NCBI GenBank assembly: GCA_902469965.1
Contig: CABREP010000049.1
Location: 1-17,355 of the forward strand
From: Egerieimonas sp900552095
GTDB lineage: Bacteria > Bacillota > Clostridia > Lachnospirales > Lachnospiraceae
Direction: 5' to 3'
DNA: 17,355 nucleotides
Shown here: piece by piece, positions 7,474 through 12,735 of the stretch
Layout of the letters: every line of letters starts with the position of its first letter
Numbering within the stretch: the stretch's first letter is position 1
Notes under the pieces: model-generated
Told to the model about the DNA's origin: nothing
Seen by the model: only the letters and a program-made list of their open reading frames with translations
Databases searched by the model: none
Program-made: the position numbers and the translations under genes

Positions 7474-8463
7474 ATGAGAAAACCGAAAATTTTAGTGGCG
7501 GGAAGCTTTGTCATGGATCAGATAGCGTCAACGGAGGTTTTCCCCGGGGAAGGGGAGACGGTTCTTGGAAAAACGTTCCATAAAGCGCCGGGAGGAAAGG
7601 GAGCGAATCAGGCGGTTCAGGCAGCCCGTCTGGGAGCGGATGTGACCATGGTTGGAAAGCTGGGACGCGACACAAACGGCGAAGAGCTGCTGAAAGCGTG
7701 CAGAGAAGCGGGAATTCATACGGAGCATGTGATTTATGATGAGAAACTTGCTTCAGGCTGTGCTGTGATCATTTTAGAAGAAAAAGAGGGAGAGTCGGCG
7801 AAAAATCGTATTCTTGTGATTCCGGGAACCAACATGAGCATGGAAAAGGCAGAGCTGGAATTTATGGAAGATCTGATAAAAGAGTATGATCTGCTTATGC
7901 TGCAGCTGGAGATACCGATGGAAGTGAATGAGTATCTGGCAGAACTGGCCTGGAAAAACGGAATACCGGTTATGCTCAATCCGGCTCCGAATGCGCCGTT
8001 GTCAGATCGGCTGCTGTCGTGTGTTACTTATCTTTCGCCCAATGAGCATGAGGCCAGAGATTTGACAGGGATTCAGATCCATCATACAGAATCCGGGGTT
8101 CGTACGGAGGATATAGAAAAGGCAGTTCGCATATTAAAAGGAAAAAAAGTTCCAAAGATATTGATTACTTTGGGAGATGCCGGAGCGGTATTGGCTGAGG
8201 AAGATGAGATGATCCGGGAGCCGTCTGTTCCGGGGATTACCGCGGCAGATCCTACGGCAGCGGGGGATTCTTTTGTGGCAGCCTTTTGCGTGGGGGTCTG
8301 CTGTGGATGGGAGAAAAAGGAGCAGCTACAATTTGCAAATTCGGTGGCGGCACTTACAGTTTCCAAAATGGGAGCAATGCCTTCTCTGCCCGGTCTTCAG
8401 CAGGTAGAAACGTTTATGCGGGAAAGAAATCAGGAACTTCCGGATTTTGGAAGGCTCAGGTGA
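7474..8463 (+). CDS. PfkB-family carbohydrate kinase (ribokinase-like)
   Basis: This is a 329-aa cytoplasmic sugar kinase that transfers phosphate from ATP to a sugar hydroxyl. PfkB signature 1 is present as GGKGANQAVQAARLGADV from residue 40, and signature 2 as DPTAAGDSF with D265 as the expected catalytic base. MVGKLGRDTNGEELL and LNPAPNAPL are typical of ribokinases. The ATG follows GGAAGAAAG. It is the first enzyme gene after the importer and is followed after 11 nt by an SIS isomerase. Ribokinase is the closest familiar match, but PfkB specificity is not reliably read from these motifs, and fructoselysine, deoxyribose or inositol-type kinases share them. The likely role is phosphorylating the imported compound or a product derived from it. 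Confidence 0.9.
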   Translation: MRKPKILVAGSFVMDQIASTEVFPGEGETVLGKTFHKAPGGKGANQAVQAARLGADVTMVGKLGRDTNGEELLKACREAGIHTEHVIYDEKLASGCAVIILEEKEGESAKNRILVIPGTNMSMEKAELEFMEDLIKEYDLLMLQLEIPMEVNEYLAELAWKNGIPVMLNPAPNAPLSDRLLSCVTYLSPNEHEARDLTGIQIHHTESGVRTEDIEKAVRILKGKKVPKILITLGDAGAVLAEEDEMIREPSVPGITAADPTAAGDSFVAAFCVGVCCGWEKKEQLQFANSVAALTVSKMGAMPSLPGLQQVETFMRERNQELPDFGRLR

Positions 8464-8474
8464 GGAATGTATTT

Positions 8475-9122
8475 ATGGAGAAGAAAAGAATAGTGGGGGA
8501 AGAAAAGCAGGTCTGCAGCAGTTTTTTGAAAAGTATAGAGAACAATATGGGGTCTTTTATTGAAGAAATGCAAATGGAAGAAATTGAAAAAGCAGCAGAA
8601 ATAATTCTGGATGCTGAATCAAAGGGAAGAAGAGTGCACATTTCCGGAATTGGAAAACCGGCACATCTGGCCGGATACATAGCATCTTTATTTTCTTCAA
8701 CGGGGACTCCGGCCTATTTTTTACATGGAACGGAAGCAGTGCACGGGTCCTGCGGGCAAATGTGTCCGGGCGACATTCTGATTTTTATATCGAACAGCGG
8801 AGAGACAGAAGAGATGAAGGCGGCTGTCTCGGCGGCTAAAAGAAATCAGGTGCGTATGATCGGAGTGTCAGGCAGCCGGGAATCCTGGCTTGCAGGACAG
8901 AGTGAAGTGCATTTATATGCGGGGGTTCCTTCGGAAGGGGGACCGCTGAACCGGGCGCCCCGTTCTTCTGTTCTGGCGGAAATGATCGTACTTCAGACTT
9001 TGAGTGTATATCTGCAGGCTCATGCCGGTATTACACCGGAACAGTATGTAAGATGGCATCCAGGAGGAACACTGGGAAAATTGCGGGGTGAGGAGAGAGG
9101 AGGAGAAAGGGAAGTATGTTGA
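8475..9122 (+). CDS. KdsD/GutQ-like SIS-domain sugar-phosphate isomerase, no CBS domains
   Basis: This 215-aa protein consists of one SIS domain. GIGKPAHLAGYIASLFSSTG with K61, ISNSGETEEM with E110, a glutamate in PSEGG (E154) and HPGGTLGK with H195 line up with the catalytic set of E. coli KdsD (K59, E111, E152, H193 as I recall). KdsD interconverts ribulose-5-P and arabinose-5-P. E. coli KdsD is about 328 aa with two C-terminal CBS domains, which are absent here. The start at 8475 has AGGTGAGG overlapping the kinase stop; the frame stays open further upstream inside the kinase gene but has no better start. Making Kdo would be unexpected in a Gram-positive cell, so I infer a catabolic aldose/ketose-phosphate isomerase. 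A deglycase-type SIS role is the main alternative. Confidence 0.85.
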   Translation: MEKKRIVGEEKQVCSSFLKSIENNMGSFIEEMQMEEIEKAAEIILDAESKGRRVHISGIGKPAHLAGYIASLFSSTGTPAYFLHGTEAVHGSCGQMCPGDILIFISNSGETEEMKAAVSAAKRNQVRMIGVSGSRESWLAGQSEVHLYAGVPSEGGPLNRAPRSSVLAEMIVLQTLSVYLQAHAGITPEQYVRWHPGGTLGKLRGEERGGEREVC

Positions 9123-9523
9123 GAACAGATCTGATCCACCCTCCGTTGCTGGAAGCATTGGCGCGGTGTGGACATGGAAGTAAGGTTCTGATTGCAGACG
9201 GCAATTATTCTCTGGCAGAAAAAAGTGGAAATGCCAGCAAAATATATCTGGGATTAACATCAGGAATCCCGGATGTTATGCAGGTATTGAGGGTGATTCA
9301 CAGCGTCTGTCCTCTGGAAAAAGCAGAGGTTATGGTTCCGGAAGAGGGATCGGAACCGGAGATTTTTGCGGAATTCAGGGAGGAACTGCCAGAAGCTGTA
9401 CTGCAGGGACTGAAACGGCAGGAATTCTATCAGGCCTGCGCTGCGGAGGATGTAACCGTGGCAATTTCTACGGGAGAGAAGAGAACATTTTCCAATATTC
9501 TTCTCACTGTAGGGTGCGTATAA
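9116..9523 (+). CDS. RbsD/FucU-family sugar mutarotase
   Basis: This 135-aa protein is full length for the family. RbsD and FucU are small decameric-type enzymes that interconvert sugar anomers or pyranose/furanose forms so that the right form reaches the kinase or isomerase. The catalytic histidine is H20 in CGHGSKVLIADGNY, with D28 following, and the C-terminus has STGEKRTFSNILL. The GHG and TGE features resemble FucU more than RbsD (GHT). The ATG overlaps the SIS gene stop by 7 nt (ATGTTGA) and has GAGGAGGAG upstream. Its place between isomerase and aldolase supports a sugar-like substrate. Which sugar it acts on is unknown. Confidence 0.88.
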   Translation: MLRTDLIHPPLLEALARCGHGSKVLIADGNYSLAEKSGNASKIYLGLTSGIPDVMQVLRVIHSVCPLEKAEVMVPEEGSEPEIFAEFREELPEAVLQGLKRQEFYQACAAEDVTVAISTGEKRTFSNILLTVGCV

Positions 9524-9545
9524 AGAAAGGATGGAGGGTTAGCAA

Positions 9546-10454
9546 ATGAAACGATTGTATGGAACAGTAGTACCAATTATTACACCTTTTGATGAAAATG
9601 GCGAAGTAGATATAAAGTCGCTGGAGAATCTAACGGAATATATTGTGCAAAGTGGCCTGCAGTGTCTGTATCCCTGCGGAACTACAGGAGAAATGTGTCT
9701 GCTGTCCCTGGAAGAGAGAAAAAAGGTAGTAGAGACGGTGGTAAGAAAAACAGCCGGAAGAATACCGGTATTTGCTCAGGTTGGTGCTGTTACGCTGGCA
9801 GACACTATAGAGCTGGCCAGACATGCGGTGCAGGCAGGATGTGACGGAATTGGTGTGGTGACGCCTATTTATTTCAAACTCTCCGATCAGGGGCTGATCG
9901 ATTTTTATAAAGCAGTCGCCAAAAGTGTTCCGGAAGATTTTCCTGTATATCTGTATGGGATTCCGCAGAATGCAGTGAATGATATTTCAGTGCGTGTGGC
10001 TGAAGAGGTGGCAGCGGACTGTAAAAATGTGATAGGAATAAAGTACAGTTATCCGGATATGACAAGACTGCAGGAATTTATGCTGGTCAACCAAGAGAAA
10101 TTTTCGGTTCTGGTAGGCCCGGATCACTTATTCCATGTGGTTGTGGCTGCGGGGGGAGACGGTGTTGTATCCGGTAATGCAATGATTATCACAGAGCATT
10201 ATGCAAAACTCTGGGAGGCATTACAGAATAAAGATAATGAACTGGCCATGCGTCTTCAGAGGAGAACCAATGTACTCAATAAAATTATGTGTGAAAAAAA
10301 TAATATTTCGGCATATAAAGTACTTTTAAAAGAGATGGGGATTATAAAAACAGCCAAAATGCGGGCACCTATGGAAATGCTCAGTGAAGCAGAGCAGGAA
10401 AAACTGCTGCAGGATATGAGAAAGGCTGATTTTAACCATATTATTCTTGAGTAA
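9546..10454 (+). CDS. DHDPS/N-acetylneuraminate lyase-family aldolase or dehydratase
   Basis: This is a 302-aa TIM-barrel enzyme of the DapA/NanA superfamily, which forms a Schiff base with a 2-oxo acid such as pyruvate. The GTTGE motif at 45-49 binds the keto-acid carboxylate, Y137 is in YLYGIPQ, and the Schiff-base lysine K166 is in GIKYSYPD. These fall at almost the same positions as Y137 and K165 of E. coli NanA. The arginine of the DHDPS motif YNVPGRT is not present, so a biosynthetic DapA role in lysine formation is less likely than a catabolic lyase. GGATGGAGG lies upstream. It is 22 nt after the mutarotase gene and 16 nt before an aminotransferase. The family also includes hydroxy-oxoglutarate aldolases and sugar-acid dehydratases. 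Confidence 0.9.
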   Translation: MKRLYGTVVPIITPFDENGEVDIKSLENLTEYIVQSGLQCLYPCGTTGEMCLLSLEERKKVVETVVRKTAGRIPVFAQVGAVTLADTIELARHAVQAGCDGIGVVTPIYFKLSDQGLIDFYKAVAKSVPEDFPVYLYGIPQNAVNDISVRVAEEVAADCKNVIGIKYSYPDMTRLQEFMLVNQEKFSVLVGPDHLFHVVVAAGGDGVVSGNAMIITEHYAKLWEALQNKDNELAMRLQRRTNVLNKIMCEKNNISAYKVLLKEMGIIKTAKMRAPMEMLSEAEQEKLLQDMRKADFNHIILE

Positions 10455-10470
10455 AAGGGAGGAAGGAGTT

Positions 10471-11652
10471 ATGAATCGAGTTTCAAAAGTAGGAAGTTGT
10501 CTGGAGCGGTCTTCTATTCGTGTTTTGCTCGAGAAACAGAATAAAATTGCAGAAAAATCAGATGATATTATTTCATTTACAATAGGCGAGCCGGATTTTC
10601 AGACTCCGCCGAATATAGTAGAGGCGGCTGTGAAGGCTTTACGGGAAGGGAAAACAAAATATGCACCTAACGCAGGTATTCCGGAACTCCGTCAGGCGAT
10701 AGCGGAAGATTTAAAGAAAACCCACGGAGTGGACTATGATCCAAATACGGAAATTGTAATTACTCCCAGCGGTATGGACACTCTGCGTCTGGCAGCTCAG
10801 GCTGTTATGGATGATGAGGAAGAGATGATCGTTAATGATCCCTGCTGGAGCAATCATCCCAACCATTCAAAGATGGCACATGGAAAACCGGTATTCGTAC
10901 CGCTCAGAGAAGAAAATAATTTTGCCTATGCGGTGGCAGATCTGGAAGCGGCAGTAACAGATAAGACAAAAGCAGTCCTGCTGAACTATCCCAATAATCC
11001 TACCGGGGCAGTGATTTCTTATGAGAACCTGCTTGAATTTTGCGAATTCTGCAAGAAACATAATCTGATCGTAATCTCGGATGAGGTATATTATAATATT
11101 ATCTTTGACGGACTGAAATTCTACAGTCCGGCCATGATCAAGGGGATGAAGGAGAGAGTGATCATCTCACAGTCCTTTTCAAAAACGTATGCAATGACGG
11201 GATGGCGCCTTGCGTATGCAGCCGGACCGGCCGACCTTATTGAGGCGATTGGCAGATTGAATGAAAATTCAATTTCCTGTGTAAATACAGTAGTGCAGTG
11301 GGCGGGAGTAGAAGCTTTAACAGGAACGCGCAAATATATTGATGCCATGGTGGAAGAGTTTCAGAAACGCCGTGATATTGTCTATGAGGGGATTAATCAG
11401 ATACCGGGATTGTCCTGTGTCAAACCCCGCGGAGCTTTTTATGCCTTTGTTAATATTAAAGGGACTGGATTGAAATCAGAAGAATTTGCCCATCAGCTTC
11501 TGGAAAAGAAGCACGTGGGAACGGTGCCGGGAACCGGGTTCGGAGTGTCCGGGGAAGGATTTATCCGTCTTTCCTACGCCACCTCGACGGAAAATATCAG
11601 AGAGGGGATACGCAGAATCAAAGAGTTTGTGGAAGAGTTAAATAAGAAATAA
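10471..11652 (+). CDS. Class I/II PLP-dependent aminotransferase
   Basis: This 393-aa fold-type I aminotransferase is closest to the aspartate/aromatic aminotransferase Igamma group. It shows FTIGEPDFQTP near the N-terminus, YAPNAGIPELRQAIA, the NYPNNPTGAV motif, the aspartate that binds the pyridine nitrogen in ISDEVYY, and the PLP lysine K238 in SQSFSKTYAMTGWR. A conserved C-terminal arginine in FIRLSYA is expected to bind the substrate carboxylate. I chose the ATG at 10471 because GGGAGG (10457-10462) is 8 nt upstream; an in-frame TTG at 10447 would overlap the aldolase gene and adds nothing family-like. It is the last gene before a strong terminator. It may transfer an amino group to or from a 2-oxo acid made by the preceding aldolase. 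Confidence 0.92.
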   Translation: MNRVSKVGSCLERSSIRVLLEKQNKIAEKSDDIISFTIGEPDFQTPPNIVEAAVKALREGKTKYAPNAGIPELRQAIAEDLKKTHGVDYDPNTEIVITPSGMDTLRLAAQAVMDDEEEMIVNDPCWSNHPNHSKMAHGKPVFVPLREENNFAYAVADLEAAVTDKTKAVLLNYPNNPTGAVISYENLLEFCEFCKKHNLIVISDEVYYNIIFDGLKFYSPAMIKGMKERVIISQSFSKTYAMTGWRLAYAAGPADLIEAIGRLNENSISCVNTVVQWAGVEALTGTRKYIDAMVEEFQKRRDIVYEGINQIPGLSCVKPRGAFYAFVNIKGTGLKSEEFAHQLLEKKHVGTVPGTGFGVSGEGFIRLSYATSTENIREGIRRIKEFVEELNKK

Positions 11653-11664
11653 ATATGGCTGATG

Positions 11665-11711
11665 AGAAAGAGCGGATATTCCGAAGAGGAAAGCCCCGCT
11701 CTTTCTTTTTT
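11665..11711 (+). terminator. Strong rho-independent terminator ending the catabolic operon
   Basis: AGAAAGAGCGG (11665-11675) pairs perfectly with CCGCTCTTTCT (11696-11706). The 20-nt apical part can form a further TTCC/GGAA helix (11679-11682 with 11688-11691). A run of six T residues (11706-11711) follows. It starts 13 nt after the aminotransferase stop. Confidence 0.93.
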
Positions 11712-11722
11712 GCCCGCAGAAC

Positions 11723-11751
11723 TTGTAAAGAAAAGAAGATTCCGGTATACT
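11723..11751 (+). promoter_or_regulatory. Sigma-A promoter of the PAP2-GntR-clpC unit
   Basis: TTGTAA (11723-11728) and TATACT (11746-11751) are separated by exactly 17 nt, directly after the preceding terminator and 31 nt before the PAP2 start. No CtsR-type GGTCAAA heptads or CIRCE element (TTAGCACTC/GAGTGCTAA) are visible here, so heat-shock control of the usual types is not supported. Confidence 0.75.
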
Positions 11752-11781
11752 GGAGGATATGAAAAGAATGTGAGGTGGAAA

Positions 11782-12339
11782 ATGGAAACATTTTTTCAGA
11801 TAGACGGAAATATTTTATTATGGATTCAGGATTATATCCGGAATCCTATTCTGAATCCGGTTTTTGAGGGGATCACGCATCTGGGAGATGCGGGAATCTT
11901 CTGGATTCTTCTGACAGCAGCGCTTTTGTGTTTCCGAAAAACGAGAAAGGCGGGCATTGTCTCGGCGGCAGCGCTGATAGGATCCCTCCTGGTAAATAAT
12001 GTGTGCCTGAAAAACTGGGTGGGAAGAGTTCGCCCCTATGAGGTGGTGGACGGGCTGAAGATTCTGATTGCAGCGCCTGCAGATCCGTCTTTTCCTTCCG
12101 GACATTCCGGAGCTTCTTTTGCATCGGCGGTAGCGATTTTTCAGTGTGTACCCAGGAAATGGGGGGTGCCGCTTCTGATCCTGGCAGCGCTGATTGCGCT
12201 TTCCAGATTGTATGTGGGGGTACATTATCCCACAGATGTGCTGGCAGGTACAGTGATCGGAATTTTACTGGGAATTTTGGCAAAGAGAGCAGTGGAGGCT
12301 GTTATAAGGTACAGGGAGAAGAAGAGAGGAACGGTGTAA
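11782..12339 (+). CDS. PAP2-family membrane phosphatase
   Basis: This 185-aa integral membrane phosphatase belongs to the PAP2/undecaprenyl-diphosphatase (BcrC/PgpB-like) family. All three active-site motifs are present: K77-NWVGRV-RP (84-85), PSGH (105-108), and SR (141-142) with H148 and D152 in VGVHYPTD. Hydrophobic segments lie at about 38-50, 57-73, 109-122, 127-140 and 152-168. The start at 11782 has AGGTGG just upstream. An in-frame GTG at 11770 is an alternative; codons further upstream run through the terminator and promoter and should not be used. Such enzymes remove phosphate from lipid phosphates or C55-PP outside the membrane. The gene ends one base before the GntR gene start and so appears co-transcribed with it. 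Confidence 0.9.
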   Translation: METFFQIDGNILLWIQDYIRNPILNPVFEGITHLGDAGIFWILLTAALLCFRKTRKAGIVSAAALIGSLLVNNVCLKNWVGRVRPYEVVDGLKILIAAPADPSFPSGHSGASFASAVAIFQCVPRKWGVPLLILAALIALSRLYVGVHYPTDVLAGTVIGILLGILAKRAVEAVIRYREKKRGTV

Positions 12340-12340
12340 A

Positions 12341-12718
12341 ATGCTGATAGAGATGTTCACGGTGGATTTTGAAAGCAGCGAGGCAATCTATATGCAGCTT
12401 CGGAATCAGATCATCCTGGGGATCGCCACGGCACAGATCCGGGAGGGGGATATGCTTCCTTCTGTGCGCCAGATGGCGAGCGGCATCGGAATTAATATGC
12501 ATACGGTTAATAAAGCTTATGCGCTGCTGCAGCAGGAAGGAATTCTGGCGATGGACTGCAGAAAGCGGGCAGTTGTGCAGACTGGCGGCGATAAGCTGCT
12601 TGCCATGGAAGAGATGAGGGGACAGTTAAAGGTTCTTCTGGCCAAGGCGTGCTGCAAGAATATTTCCAGGGAAGAGGTTCATCAGCTGATCGATGAAATA
12701 TATGAGGAATATGGTTAA
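12341..12718 (+). CDS. GntR-family regulator, YtrA-type
   Basis: This 125-aa DNA-binding protein has an N-terminal GntR winged helix-turn-helix (about residues 10-76: IYMQLRNQIILGI, LPSVRQMASGIGI, HTVNKAYALLQQEGIL) and only a short helical tail of about 45 residues. It has no FadR or HutC effector domain, which is the YtrA layout. YtrA proteins usually repress the operon they lie in, often with ABC transporters. Here the partner is clpC, whose ATG lies 17 nt downstream. The ATG at 12341 follows the PAP2 stop by one base with GAGAGGA about 10 nt upstream; an in-frame ATG at 12353 is a possible alternative. I infer autoregulation of PAP2-gntR-clpC. Confidence 0.9.
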   Translation: MLIEMFTVDFESSEAIYMQLRNQIILGIATAQIREGDMLPSVRQMASGIGINMHTVNKAYALLQQEGILAMDCRKRAVVQTGGDKLLAMEEMRGQLKVLLAKACCKNISREEVHQLIDEIYEEYG

Positions 12719-12735
12719 AGATTGGGAGGCATCTT

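Noticed and set aside
8286..8474. Upstream extension of the SIS-domain gene into the kinase gene
   Set aside because: The frame is open, but it lies inside the kinase coding region, adds no SIS-like sequence and lacks a better ribosome site than the ATG at 8475.
11662..11781. Upstream extension of the PAP2 gene
   Set aside because: It would run through the operon terminator and the TTGTAA-N17-TATACT promoter, so it cannot be coding in the PAP2 transcript.
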